NCBI RefSeq assembly: GCF_015546965.1
Contig: NZ_JADMUF010000016.1
Location: 1 to 35,049, forward strand
Reading direction: 5' to 3'
Source of the DNA: Collinsella aerofaciens
GTDB taxonomy: Bacteria; Actinomycetota; Coriobacteriia; Coriobacteriales; Coriobacteriaceae
DNA: 35,049 nucleotides
Part shown: positions 23,806 through 32,644 of the stretch, in pieces
Numbering within the stretch: position 1 is the first letter of the stretch
Layout: every line of letters begins with the position of its first letter
The notes under the pieces: generated by a model
Databases searched by the model: none
Told to the model about the DNA's origin: nothing
The model's input: the letters and a program-made list of their open reading frames with translations, nothing else
Program-made: the position numbers and the translations under genes

Positions 23806-25389
23806 TTACAGCTCGTAGAGCGTGGTGAACTTGTCCTGCAGGTAGCTGCAGTAGTAGCGGGCATCGAACGCCATGCCGCAGGCGCCCTTGATGAGCTCCG
23901 GCGCGTCCTTGGCGCGGCCCCACTGCCAAATGTGCTCGCCCAGCCAGGCGCGGACGGGTGTCAGGTCGCCGCTCGCGCAGGCGCCGGTAAGGTCGACGCC
24001 GTCGCGGCACATGGCCGGCACAAACATGGCGTCGTAGGCGCTGCCCAGCGCATAGGTGGGGAAGTAGCCAAACGAACCGCCGCTCCAGTGCGTATCCTGC
24101 AGGCACCCGTGCGTGTCGTCGGGAACGGGAATGCCCAGGTACTCGTTCATAAAGCGGTTCCAAAGCGCGGGGATGTCCTTGGCCGTGGCCTCGCCGGCAA
24201 ACAGCATGCGCTCAATCTCGTAGCGCACCATAACGTGCAGCGGGTAGGTGAGCTCGTCGGCCTCGGTGCGGATCAGCGACGGCTGCGCGATGTTCACCGC
24301 GTGGTAGAGCGCGTCCTCGTCCACGTTGCCGTAGACCTCGGGCGCGTGACGGCGCAGCACCTCGAGCAGCGGGCCCATAAAGGCGAGGCTGCGGCCCACG
24401 GTGTTCTCAAAGAATCGGCTCTGGCTCTCGTGGATGCCCATGGAGGTACCGCCCTCAAGACACGTGCGCGCGTAAGCGGGGTTCACGCCCAGCTCATACA
24501 TGGCGTGGCCGGCCTCGTGGATGATGCTGTAGACGTTGGAGATGCAATCGTCCTCGTAGATGTGTGTCGCGATGCGCGCGTCACCCACGGCAAAGCCCTC
24601 GCTAAACGGGTGCTCGGTAAAGGCAAGCGTGGTGTCGTCCAGGTTCAGGCCGACAAGCTTCATAAGGTCGAAGCTCATGGCGCGCTGGGCGGCCTCGGGC
24701 ACGCGGGCGTGCAAAAAGTCGGCATCGGGCTGCTGGCTGCGCTCGCCGATGGCGTGCACGAGCGGCACGACCGTTGCCTTGACCTCATCGCAAAACGCAT
24801 CGAAGCTCTTGGCGGAAAGGCCGCGCTCGTACTGGTCGAGCCAAACATCGTATGGGTCGCGCTTGGGGTCCATAAGTTCGGCCTGATGCTTAAGTTGGGC
24901 GACGATCCTATCCACATAGGGCTCAAAGCTCGTCCAGTCATTGGCCGTCTTGGCCTTGTGCCACACGGCATCGGCCTCGCAGGTGAGCCTGGTCCAGGCC
25001 TCGGCCTCCTCGGTGGGGATGACGCTTGCCTCGCGCTGGTCGCGACCGAGCACACGGATCTCGTCGAGCAGCTGCGGGTCGTCGATTTTGCCGCCGGCGA
25101 CGGTCTCGCGCGCTAACGAGCGTACGAGCTCAACGGACTTCTCGCTGGTCAGCAGCTTGTGATGCTCGCCGGCAAGCGTGCCCATGGCGTCGGCACGGGC
25201 GGCAGCACCATTGGCAGGAGCAATCGTCGCTCCATCGAACTCGGCAATCTTGAGCAGGTACTCACGAGTCCACAGCTTGCCCTCGAGTTTGCGGAACTTT
25301 TTGACGGCCTTGTCGACTTTAGCGGCCTTGACGCCCTTGGCGGCCTTTGCCACGGCGGCCTTGGCCTTCTTATCGAGTTTCTTTCCCAT
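23806..25389 (-). CDS. M32 family metallocarboxypeptidase (Taq type)
   Basis: This zinc carboxypeptidase removes C-terminal residues from peptides. It is 527 residues. The zinc motif HEAGH is at 291-295, followed by the M32-specific HESQSRFFEN at 320-329 whose Glu321 is the third ligand. The later YPLHVMVRYEIE and SGGSFGYFPTYALG blocks are also typical. The N-terminal 35 residues are Lys/Ala-rich and not part of the catalytic fold, which makes it a little longer than the Thermus enzyme (about 510). No signal peptide is visible, so it is cytoplasmic. It is divergent from the pheST leader. Confidence 0.95.
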   Translation of the reverse strand: MGKKLDKKAKAAVAKAAKGVKAAKVDKAVKKFRKLEGKLWTREYLLKIAEFDGATIAPANGAAARADAMGTLAGEHHKLLTSEKSVELVRSLARETVAGGKIDDPQLLDEIRVLGRDQREASVIPTEEAEAWTRLTCEADAVWHKAKTANDWTSFEPYVDRIVAQLKHQAELMDPKRDPYDVWLDQYERGLSAKSFDAFCDEVKATVVPLVHAIGERSQQPDADFLHARVPEAAQRAMSFDLMKLVGLNLDDTTLAFTEHPFSEGFAVGDARIATHIYEDDCISNVYSIIHEAGHAMYELGVNPAYARTCLEGGTSMGIHESQSRFFENTVGRSLAFMGPLLEVLRRHAPEVYGNVDEDALYHAVNIAQPSLIRTEADELTYPLHVMVRYEIERMLFAGEATAKDIPALWNRFMNEYLGIPVPDDTHGCLQDTHWSGGSFGYFPTYALGSAYDAMFVPAMCRDGVDLTGACASGDLTPVRAWLGEHIWQWGRAKDAPELIKGACGMAFDARYYCSYLQDKFTTLYEL

Positions 25390-25523
25390 ACCGTATCCTT
25401 AATCTCGCAGGCCGAGCGCCGCAGGCGGATGCACGGCCAGTTTGCACAACTACCTGCCTTGTACCCAGCACGAACAAAACGGAACGCGGCGATGCGCTCG
25501 CGAAATGTGTTATCCTATAGCCC

Positions 25524-25808
25524 AATGCGTTGACGGAGAGGGTTTTGCCCGCCGTGTCGCCGGCAAGAGAGGGAAGGTCATGGGCTGCAAGCCTTCCTGC
25601 GGTGGCAAGGGCCAAGCGTTCACTCCCGAGCAGCGACCTCAACGGGCGCGCGGCCAGTGGCAGCAAAGCCTCAGTAGGGAAGCCGTGAGCCTCGCGACAA
25701 GAGGCGCAGAGTGGGCGCGGCGGGCCAGACATCCGCCGGGTCAAACAAGGTGGTACCGCGGAATTTAACCGTCCTTGGGCAATGCACATGCCCGAGGGCG
25801 GTTTTTTG
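25524..25808 (+). promoter_or_regulatory. T-box leader (phenylalanine) of pheS-pheT
   Basis: A tRNA-sensing T-box riboswitch. The antiterminator bulge AAGGTGGTACCGCGG is at 25747-25761, an excellent match to the T-box consensus. A candidate specifier codon UUC (Phe, 25619-25621), followed by the usual A, lies next to the 3' strand of the stem I base (GGAG 25535-25538 with CTCC 25623-25626). The competing terminator follows at 25768-25808. A -10-like TATCCT (25511-25516) lies just before the leader, without a convincing -35. Uncharged tRNA-Phe should allow read-through into pheS. The specifier assignment rests on hand folding. Confidence 0.9.
25768..25808 (+). terminator. T-box regulatory terminator
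   Basis: ACCGTCCTTGGGC (from 25768) pairs with GCCCGAGGGCGGT and is followed by TTTTTTG. This is the off-state hairpin of the pheS T-box leader. Confidence 0.88.
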
Positions 25809-25893
25809 TTACCGAACCGGGCCGCGTTTTCGCAACGCCAGGCGGCGGCAGTCGTCCCGGCGAGCGGGGAACGCGAGAGACGAAAGGGAAGAC

Positions 25894-26970
25894 ATGAGTC
25901 TGATTGATGATCTGGTCAAACTCGAGGAAGAGGCCAAGGAGCTCGTCGCAGGCGCCGACGACGCCGCAAAGCTCGAGGCCGCGCGCGTTGAGCTGCTCGG
26001 CCGCAAGGGCCGCATCACCGGCCTGATGCGCATGATGGGCAAGCTCGCCCCCGAGGATCGTCCCATGATGGGCAAGCGCGCCAACGAGATGCGCCAGCTG
26101 ATCGAGGGCATGCTCGACGAGCGCACCACCGAGATGAAGGCCGCCGCCCTCAAGCACGCACTCGAGCACGAGGCCGTCGACATCACGCTGCCGGGCATCC
26201 GTCCGCAGATCGGTCACCAGCACCTGATTAAGCAGATCATCGAGGAGGCCGAGGACATCTTCTGCGGCATCGGCTACACCGTCGAGTCCGGCCCCATGGT
26301 CGACACCTCCTACTACAATTTCACCGCGCTCAATGCCCCCATGGATCATCCGAGCCGCTCGGCCCGCGACACCTTCTACGTGGTCGACAACAACCCCGGC
26401 AGCGTCGCGCACCCCGAGGCTCACGCCCACGGCGAGTCCGACGTGCTGCTGCGCACCCAGACCTCGGGCGTGCAGATCCACACCATGGAGTCGCAGAAGC
26501 CGCCCATCTACATGATCTGCCCGGGCACCGTCTACCGTCCCGACACGGCCGACGCCTGCCACCTGCCGCAGTTCAACCAGATCGAGGGCCTGGTCGTCGA
26601 CGAGGGCATCACCTTTGGCGACCTTAAGGGCACGCTTGACTACTTTGTTAAGTGCATGTTTGGCGAGGACCGCAAGACGCGCTATCGCCCGCACTTCTTC
26701 CCCTTCACCGAGCCCAGCTGCGAGGTGGACGTGAGCTGCCACGTGTGCGGCGGCAAGGGCTGCAACTTCTGCAAGCACAGCGGCTGGATCGAGATCCTGG
26801 GCTGCGGCATGGTCGACCCCAACGTCCTGATCAACTGCGGCATCGACCCCGAGAAGTACACCGGCTTCGCCTTTGGTATTGGCGCCGAGCGCGTCGCGGC
26901 ACTGCGCTACGACCTGCCCGACCTCAGAACGCTCATGACAGGCGATATGCGTTTCCTGAATCAGTTCTAG
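25894..26970 (+). CDS. pheS: Phenylalanyl-tRNA synthetase alpha subunit
   Basis: This is the catalytic subunit of the alpha2-beta2 PheRS. It is 358 residues from ATG 25894, which follows AAAGGGAAG; the frame is open into the T-box leader but that part is not protein-like. An N-terminal coiled-coil tRNA-binding region occupies about 1-90 (long charged helices ending ALEHEAVDITLPG). Class II core motifs follow: DHPSRSARDTFYV, LLRTQTSGVQIHTM, PGTVYRPDTADACHLPQFNQIEG, and motif 3 GFAFGIGAERVAALRYDLPDLR. A cysteine-rich CHVCGGKGCNFCKHSGW insert near 285-300 is also known in other Gram-positive PheS proteins. Confidence 0.97.
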   Translation: MSLIDDLVKLEEEAKELVAGADDAAKLEAARVELLGRKGRITGLMRMMGKLAPEDRPMMGKRANEMRQLIEGMLDERTTEMKAAALKHALEHEAVDITLPGIRPQIGHQHLIKQIIEEAEDIFCGIGYTVESGPMVDTSYYNFTALNAPMDHPSRSARDTFYVVDNNPGSVAHPEAHAHGESDVLLRTQTSGVQIHTMESQKPPIYMICPGTVYRPDTADACHLPQFNQIEGLVVDEGITFGDLKGTLDYFVKCMFGEDRKTRYRPHFFPFTEPSCEVDVSCHVCGGKGCNFCKHSGWIEILGCGMVDPNVLINCGIDPEKYTGFAFGIGAERVAALRYDLPDLRTLMTGDMRFLNQF

Positions 26971-27154
26971 GCTGCGGCTTGTCCAAGCACGGCACCTCGG
27001 CGCTCATTCGTCGCTTGCGTACCAAAGTACGCGGCGCTCCTCTTTCGGGCCGATCTGCCGCACTTGGACAACCCTCGCTTTGTAAGGAATGTTCACAAAG
27101 TTGAAGTTTCCACCTGCATCTCTTCGCAGGCTTTCAGTATGAAAGGAGAGCTAG
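26971..27154 (+). other. Unusually long structured pheS-pheT intercistronic region
   Basis: These 184 bp hold an outer inverted repeat TTGTCCAAG (26979-26987) / CTTGGACAA (27063-27071) and an inner hairpin GCGTAC-CAAA-GTACGC (27017-27032). The segment around CGCTCATTCGTCGCTTGCGTAC resembles a dispersed Coriobacteriia intergenic element. pheS and pheT are usually nearly contiguous, so this looks like an inserted repeat or an internal regulatory structure. No T-run follows the outer stem. Confidence 0.55.
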
Positions 27155-29608
27155 ATGCGTGTTTCTTACGACTGGCTCAAGACCATGATCGATATTCCGG
27201 AGGATCCCAAGACCCTTTCGGACGAATATATCCGTACCGGCACCGAGGTCGAGGCGATCGACACCGTGGGCGAGTCCTTCGACCACGTGGTGACCGCCAA
27301 GGTGCTCACCAAGACCCCGCACCCCGATAGCGACCACATGTATGTGTGCTCGGTCGACGTGGGCGACAAGAACCTCGACCCCGACGGCAATCCCGCTCCG
27401 CTGCAGATCGTCTGCGGCGCGCAGAACTTCGAGGCCGGCGACCACATCGTCACGGCAATGATCGGCGCCGTGCTTCCCGGCGACGTCAAGATCAAGAAGA
27501 GCAAGCTTCGCGGCGTTGTGTCCATGGGCATGAACTGCTCCGCGCGCGAGCTCGGCCTGGGCGGCGACCACTCCGGCATCATGATCCTGCCCGAGGATAC
27601 GCCCTGCGGCATGCCGTTTGCCGAGTACGTGGGCTCGAGTGATACTGTGCTCGACTGTGAGATCACGCCCAACCGCCCCGACTGCCTGTCCATGATCGGC
27701 ATGGCCCGCGAAACCGGTGCCATCTTCGACCGCGATTTCCACGTTGAGCTGCCCGCCATCAAGGTCGAGACCGGCCGCGCGACCGACGACGAGCTTTCCG
27801 TCGAGATTGCCGACGAGGGCCTGTGCGACCGCTATGTCGCCCGCATCGTGCGCAACGTGAAGGTCGGCCCTTCGCCCGACTGGATGGTCAAGCGCCTCAA
27901 TGCCCTGGGCGTGCGTCCGCACAACAACATCGTCGACATCACCAACTACGTGATGATGCTCACCGGTCAGCCGCTGCACGCCTTTGACCTGGACACCTTC
28001 GCTGAGCGCGATGGCAGGCGCCGCGTGGTAGTTCGCGCCGCTCAGCAGGACGAGAAGTTCACGACCCTCGACGGCGAGGAGCGCACGCTCGACGCCGGCA
28101 TGGGCCTCATCACCGATGGTGAGCGTCCCGTGGCGCTGGCCGGCGTTATGGGCGGCATGGATTCCGAGATCGAGGACGACACCGTTGACGTTATGGTCGA
28201 GAGCGCCTGCTTCAACGCCGGCCGCACCTCGCACACCAGCCGTGACCTGTCGCTGATCTCCGACGCTTCCATCCGCTTTGAGCGCCAGGTCGACGAGACC
28301 GGCTGCGTGGACGTCGCCAATGTGACGTGCGCGCTCATCGAGGAGATCGCCGGCGGCGAGGTTGCTCCCGGCTACGTCGACGTGTTCCCCGCGCCCAAGA
28401 CCATCGACAGCATTAAGCTGCGCCTGGCCCGCGTACACGCCATCTGCGGTGCCGACATCGAGCCCGACTTTATCGAGCGTTCGCTCACCCGCCTGGGCTG
28501 CACCGTCGAGCGCGATGGCGAGGACTTTATGGTCACGCCGCCGAGCTTCCGTCCTGACCTGCCGCGCGAGATTGACCTGATCGAGGAGGTCCTGCGCCTG
28601 TGGGGCATGGGCCGCGTGACGGCGACCATTCCGGCTGCCAAGAACCACATCGGCGGCCTGACCCGCGAGCAGAAGCTCACCCGCAAGGTCGGCGAGATCC
28701 TGCGCGCCTGCGGCCTTAACGAGACCACGACCTTTGGTTTTGCCGCCCCGGGCGACCTGGAGAAGATCGGCATGTCCACCGAAGGCCGCGGCTGCCCCGT
28801 GGTGCTCATGAACCCGCTGGTCGCCGAGCAGACCGAGATGCGTCGTTCGCTGCTGCCGGGCCTGCTGCAGTCCGTTGCCTATAACGAGGCTCACGGTACG
28901 CCCAACGTGCACCTGTACGAGGTCGGCAGCCTGTTCCATGGCCGCGAGAACGCCAGCCTGCCCAAGGAGACCAAGTCCGTCGCGGGTGTGCTCTCGGGCC
29001 AGTGGAGCGAGCAGTCTTGGAACATGAAGTACCGCAAGCTGCGCTTCTTCTTTGGCAAGGGCATTGTCGAGGAGCTGCTCGCCCAGCTGCGCATCGAGAA
29101 GGTTCGCTTCCGTCCCGTCGAGGGCGAGGACTATGCCTTCCTGCAGCCGGGCCGTGCTGCCGAGGTTCTGTCCGGCGGCACCGTGCTGGGCTGGGTCGGC
29201 GAGATCCACCCCGAGGCGCGCGAGGCAATGGGCATCGACGAGGTCGTCGTTGCCTTTGAGCTCGACCTGGACAAGCTGGTCAAGGGTGCCCGCAACCAGG
29301 AGAACTACCGCGAGTTCTCGCAGTACCCGGCCGTTGAGCACGACCTTGCCATTGTGGTCGACAACGCCGTGACCTGCGAGGATCTTGAGCGTCGCATCAC
29401 CAGCGCCGGCGGCAAGCTGCTCGAGGGCGTGCGTCTGTTCGACGTCTACCGCGACCCCATCCGCATCGGAGCGGGCAAGAAGTCCATGGCCTTCGCGCTT
29501 ACGTATCGCTCCGACGACCACACGCTCACCAGCGAAGAGGTCGAAAAGGCGCACCAGAAGATCGTCACCAAGGTGTGCAAGGGCGTAAACGGCGAGGTCC
29601 GCGGCTAG
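27155..29608 (+). CDS. pheT: Phenylalanyl-tRNA synthetase beta subunit
   Basis: The 817-residue non-catalytic editing and tRNA-binding subunit of PheRS. The N-terminus MRVSYDWLKTMIDIP is typical. The EMAP-like tRNA-binding domain spans about 40-150 (HPDSDHMYVCSVDVG, VCGAQNF). The B3/B4 editing domain lies at about 210-385 (PHNNIVDITNYVMMLTGQPLHAFD, GVMGGMDSEI). B5 follows at about 408-478 and the C-terminal anticodon-binding FDX-ACB domain begins at about 718 (YREFSQYPAVEHDLAIVV). The ATG at 27155 follows AAAGGAG. Co-transcription with pheS under the T-box is likely. Confidence 0.97.
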   Translation: MRVSYDWLKTMIDIPEDPKTLSDEYIRTGTEVEAIDTVGESFDHVVTAKVLTKTPHPDSDHMYVCSVDVGDKNLDPDGNPAPLQIVCGAQNFEAGDHIVTAMIGAVLPGDVKIKKSKLRGVVSMGMNCSARELGLGGDHSGIMILPEDTPCGMPFAEYVGSSDTVLDCEITPNRPDCLSMIGMARETGAIFDRDFHVELPAIKVETGRATDDELSVEIADEGLCDRYVARIVRNVKVGPSPDWMVKRLNALGVRPHNNIVDITNYVMMLTGQPLHAFDLDTFAERDGRRRVVVRAAQQDEKFTTLDGEERTLDAGMGLITDGERPVALAGVMGGMDSEIEDDTVDVMVESACFNAGRTSHTSRDLSLISDASIRFERQVDETGCVDVANVTCALIEEIAGGEVAPGYVDVFPAPKTIDSIKLRLARVHAICGADIEPDFIERSLTRLGCTVERDGEDFMVTPPSFRPDLPREIDLIEEVLRLWGMGRVTATIPAAKNHIGGLTREQKLTRKVGEILRACGLNETTTFGFAAPGDLEKIGMSTEGRGCPVVLMNPLVAEQTEMRRSLLPGLLQSVAYNEAHGTPNVHLYEVGSLFHGRENASLPKETKSVAGVLSGQWSEQSWNMKYRKLRFFFGKGIVEELLAQLRIEKVRFRPVEGEDYAFLQPGRAAEVLSGGTVLGWVGEIHPEAREAMGIDEVVVAFELDLDKLVKGARNQENYREFSQYPAVEHDLAIVVDNAVTCEDLERRITSAGGKLLEGVRLFDVYRDPIRIGAGKKSMAFALTYRSDDHTLTSEEVEKAHQKIVTKVCKGVNGEVRG

Positions 29609-29712
29609 GTTCTGCGCTGGGGTATGGGTTGGTGGTGACTGCTGCCGAGTTCTGTGTGACTTTGCACTCGGCATAAGGCACCGTTGAGCCTTCATATATG
29701 ACATGCGCATTA

Positions 29713-29751
29713 CAAAACGGCGTGCTGCTTTGTGGGCGGCACGCCGTTTTG
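29713..29751. terminator. Terminator after pheT
   Basis: AAAACGGCGTGC pairs perfectly with GCACGCCGTTTT (stem 29714-29725 / 29739-29750) and is followed by GTTATG. The symmetrical A/T flanks make it bidirectional. Its loop contains the candidate -35 of the downstream metal-transporter promoter. Confidence 0.85.
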
Positions 29752-29796
29752 TTATGATAACCCGCGGCGTGTTACGAATCATGCGATACGTAACAC
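29730..29796 (+). promoter_or_regulatory. Promoter with NikR-type operator upstream of the ECF metal transporter
   Basis: GTGTTAC (29769-29775), 14 bp, then GTAACAC (29790-29796) form a perfect palindrome of the GTGTTAC-N14-GTAACAC type described for NikR in several non-enterobacterial groups. A candidate promoter TTGTGG (29730-29735), a 17-bp spacer and TATGAT (29753-29758) places the operator immediately downstream of the expected start site, suited to nickel-dependent repression. No cobalamin riboswitch is seen. No nikR gene is in the window. Confidence 0.65.
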
Positions 29797-29853
29797 TGAC
29801 GAAATGGTTCAAAAGGCGCTGCAATCCCGCGCGCCGATAACCGGGAGGCGTAC

Positions 29854-30939
29854 ATGCACATTCCAGATAATTACCTGTCCCCGCAGACCGATGCCGTCAT
29901 GGCGGTGGCGATGGTTCCCGTGTGGGTTCACTGTATCAAGAAGGTGCGCGCCACGCTCGATCGCGAGCACATGGCCTTCCTGGGCATCTGCGCCGCGTTC
30001 TCCTTTTTGCTCATGATGTTCAACGTGCCGCTGCCCGGCGGCACCACGGGTCACGCCGTCGGCGGCGCGCTCGTCGCGCTGCTGCTGGGTCCCGAGGCCG
30101 CGGCTATCGCTGTCTCGGTCGCGCTGGCGCTGCAGGCGCTGCTGTTTGGCGACGGCGGCATCCTGTCCTTTGGCGCCAACTGCTTTAACATGGCCTTCGT
30201 GCTGCCGTTTGTTGCCGCCATGGTATTCCGCGCGCTCAACAGCCGCCTGCACGACAAGAGCTGGGGCACTTCGGTCTCTGCCATCGTGAGCGGCTGGGTT
30301 GGCTTGTGCGTGGCTGCCCTTTGCGCTGCCATCGAGTTTGGCATTCAGCCGATGCTCTTCACCAACGCCTCTGGTGCCCCACTGTACTGCCCCTTCCCGC
30401 TGTCTGTTTCCATTCCGGCCATGTTGATCCCGCATATGCTGGTTGCCGGCGTGGTCGAGGGCGTGGCGACGGCCGCCATCTACGGTTTCATTAAGAAGAC
30501 GGCGCCGAGCTTTATCGTCGGGCCCGAGGCCGTCGATGGCCAGTTTGCTGCCGAGGGCACTGCTGCCAAGAAGACCTCGCTGGTTCCCACGCTCATCCTG
30601 GTCGCCGTGCTTGTCGTTGCCACGCCGCTGGGCCTGCTTGCCACCGGTGACGCCTGGGGCGAGTGGGACGCCGAGGGCGCCGCGACCGCCGTTCAGGAGG
30701 CTGGTGACGACAGTCTGCAGGCTTCGGTCGGCCTTGATACCCCGACCTTTGCCGATGCTCTGCCTACGGGTGATTACCTGCAGGCCTATTCCGAGGAGCA
30801 GGGCCTTGGCTTTGCCGGCCAGGCCGCGATGTATATCCTCTCGGGCGTGATTGGCGTGGCAGTGCTTACCATCGCATTCCGTCTGGTCTCGCTGACGGTC
30901 AAGGAAAGCGGTGCTCATGGCAGTAGCCGAGCTGCCTAG
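29854..30939 (+). CDS. nikMN: ECF transporter substrate-specific subunit, CbiM/NikM with fused N-type domain
   Basis: This is the membrane substrate-capture component of an energy-coupling-factor importer for Ni2+ or Co2+. It is 361 residues. MHIPDNYLSP at the extreme N-terminus supplies the metal-binding amino terminus and His2 of the CbiM/NikM family, and GGTTGHAVGG carries the later conserved His. About seven transmembrane helices fill residues 1-215. The additional C-terminal part (about 240-345) has one helix at each end of a hydrophilic segment, like the CbiN/NikN or PDGLE-type accessory domain. The ATG at 29854 follows GGGAGG. Nickel is favoured by the NikR-like operator, cobalt is not excluded. 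Confidence 0.85.
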   Translation: MHIPDNYLSPQTDAVMAVAMVPVWVHCIKKVRATLDREHMAFLGICAAFSFLLMMFNVPLPGGTTGHAVGGALVALLLGPEAAAIAVSVALALQALLFGDGGILSFGANCFNMAFVLPFVAAMVFRALNSRLHDKSWGTSVSAIVSGWVGLCVAALCAAIEFGIQPMLFTNASGAPLYCPFPLSVSIPAMLIPHMLVAGVVEGVATAAIYGFIKKTAPSFIVGPEAVDGQFAAEGTAAKKTSLVPTLILVAVLVVATPLGLLATGDAWGEWDAEGAATAVQEAGDDSLQASVGLDTPTFADALPTGDYLQAYSEEQGLGFAGQAAMYILSGVIGVAVLTIAFRLVSLTVKESGAHGSSRAA

Positions 30940-31753
30940 CTGGCTTGCGGCCGAGGAGCGATACGAGCCCATGGGGGCTCGGCATCGTGTGATGCAAAAG
31001 AACGTCCTGCACCTGGCGAGCCTGCTTGAGCGGGTTCGCCTGGGTGGAGGCGCGCACGAGGGCGGGTCGATGGTCGACCGCGCCCTTTCTTGCGTTTCGG
31101 CTCCGGTGCGCCTGGTGGGGATGTTCGTTTGCGTCCTGTGTGCGTGTCTGACGCAGAGTCCGCTGTACCTCATGTTGATGGCGGCTATCGCGCTGGTGCT
31201 CGTTGCCGTGCGCCCCGTACGCGGGCTGCGGGCAACCTTTGTGCCGGCGCTTGGCGCTGCGGGGCTCGCGGTGGTTCTGGTGCTGCCCGCCCTGCTGCTG
31301 GGCGCTTCCGCTACGGGCGCCATGCTCAAAATTGCGCTTAAGACGTTCATTAACGTGTCGCTCGTGCTGGGCGTTTCGTGGACGCTCACCTGGAGCCGCA
31401 TGTCGGCGGCGCTCAAAATGCTGCACCTGCCCGACGAAGTTATCTTTACCTTCGATATGGCGCTCAAGCACATCGAGGTGCTGGGCCGCACGGCGCACGA
31501 TCTTACCGAATCGGTCATGCTGCGCAGCGTTGGTCGCGCACCTGAGGGGTTTTCGCGTACCGACTCGGTCGCGGGTATCATGGGCATGACCTTTATCAAG
31601 GCGATGGAATGCAGCCGCGCGATGGACGAGGCTATGCTTTGCCGTGGCTTTGCCGGTGTGTATCCGGCGCCCGCTCGCGCCGGGTTGAGCTGGCGCGATG
31701 CGGCCTATACGGCCGTTGTGGTGCTGCTGGCGGCTCTGTGCGCTGTGCTGTAG
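30911..31753 (+). CDS. nikQ: ECF transporter transmembrane T component, CbiQ/NikQ
   Basis: The 280-residue T subunit couples the ATPase to the substrate-binding subunit. I choose the GTG at 30911, with AAGGA five bases upstream; an ATG at 30917 would remove two residues. It overlaps the upstream gene by 29 bases. About five transmembrane helices are visible, and the cytoplasmic coupling helices end in the short Ala/Arg-Gly motifs of this family (LRSVGRAPEGF, and AMLCRGFAG). Metal specificity follows the partner subunit. Confidence 0.88.
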   Translation: MLMAVAELPSWLAAEERYEPMGARHRVMQKNVLHLASLLERVRLGGGAHEGGSMVDRALSCVSAPVRLVGMFVCVLCACLTQSPLYLMLMAAIALVLVAVRPVRGLRATFVPALGAAGLAVVLVLPALLLGASATGAMLKIALKTFINVSLVLGVSWTLTWSRMSAALKMLHLPDEVIFTFDMALKHIEVLGRTAHDLTESVMLRSVGRAPEGFSRTDSVAGIMGMTFIKAMECSRAMDEAMLCRGFAGVYPAPARAGLSWRDAAYTAVVVLLAALCAVL

Positions 31754-31793
31754 TGCGAGCTTTGGCTTCGATGCGAATAGGAAGGGCGACGTT

Positions 31794-32564
31794 TTGGCTA
31801 ACGATACGAATAGCGTGACGGGCACAAACGGTGCGGGCGGCGCCGAGGCCGCGCCGCTCATCGAGCTGCGCGACGTGGTGTTCTCCTATGCGGGCCATAC
31901 GGTTGTCGATGGCGTGTCGCTGCAGATCGATCGTGGTGAACTCGTTGCCCTGCTCGGTCCCAACGGCTGCGGCAAGACGACGATCATGCGCCTTATCAAC
32001 GGCCTTGAGCTCGCGGATGCCGGCGCATACCTGTTTGACGGGCATGTGATCGATGCAGCATTTCTAAAGGATTCCGCGGTCGCTCAGCGTTTTCATCAGC
32101 GCGTGGGCTTTGTGTTCCAGAATGCCGACGCCCAGCTGTTTTGCGCTACGGTGGGCGAGGAAGTTGCTTTTGGTCCCGCGCAGATGGGGCTGCCGGCAGA
32201 CGAGCTCGAGTGCCGCGTCCGTGATGCCATGGAGCTGTTCCAGGTTGCCGACCTTGCCGACGCCTCTCCCTATCAGCTCTCGGGCGGGCAAAAGAAGCGC
32301 GTTGCGCTGGCTGCGGTGGTGTCGATGAACCCGGATATCTTGGTCCTCGACGAACCTACCAATGGGCTCGACGAGGATTCATGCGACATTGTGGTCAACT
32401 TCTTGCTGGCCTACGTCGCGACGGGTAAGACGGTCTTGATGAGCACGCATCACCAGGATTTGGTGCGACGCCTGGGTGCCCGTGCAATCTATATTGATCG
32501 ATATCACCATGTGGTCGAGGTGCCTTCGCCGTCGTATGGAACCGAAAGCGGTGTTACGGACTAG
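31794..32564 (+). CDS. nikO: ECF transporter ATP-binding subunit, CbiO/NikO
   Basis: The ABC ATPase that powers the metal importer. The best start is a TTG at 31794 with AGGAAGGG seven bases upstream, giving 256 residues; the frame is open further upstream but overlaps the T-component gene. Walker A is GPNGCGKTT, the Q-loop is FVFQNADAQLF, the ABC signature is LSGGQKKR, Walker B is ILVLDEPTNGLD and the switch His is in MSTHHQD. It is a complete single ATPase, consistent with a group I ECF system with a homodimer of CbiO-type subunits. Last gene of the operon. Confidence 0.93.
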   Translation: MANDTNSVTGTNGAGGAEAAPLIELRDVVFSYAGHTVVDGVSLQIDRGELVALLGPNGCGKTTIMRLINGLELADAGAYLFDGHVIDAAFLKDSAVAQRFHQRVGFVFQNADAQLFCATVGEEVAFGPAQMGLPADELECRVRDAMELFQVADLADASPYQLSGGQKKRVALAAVVSMNPDILVLDEPTNGLDEDSCDIVVNFLLAYVATGKTVLMSTHHQDLVRRLGARAIYIDRYHHVVEVPSPSYGTESGVTD

Positions 32565-32644
32565 TTGCTGCGTAGAGCGTGCGTAGCCGCCCGCGCGGCT
32601 TTGCCGTGATGGTATAGTTATCCAGGTTTTTTATGGGGGTGGCT

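Noticed and set aside
27134-29824. Very long open frame antisense to pheT
   Set aside because: High GC gives long antisense frames here. Its translation has biased composition and no family pattern, and pheT on the other strand is certain. The same applies to the antisense frames over recQ, the DUF4012 gene, glmM, the M32 gene and cbiM/Q.
29609-29853. Cobalamin riboswitch before the metal transporter
   Set aside because: No B12-box-like sequence or suitable length between the pheT terminator and the start codon; a NikR-type palindrome is present instead.
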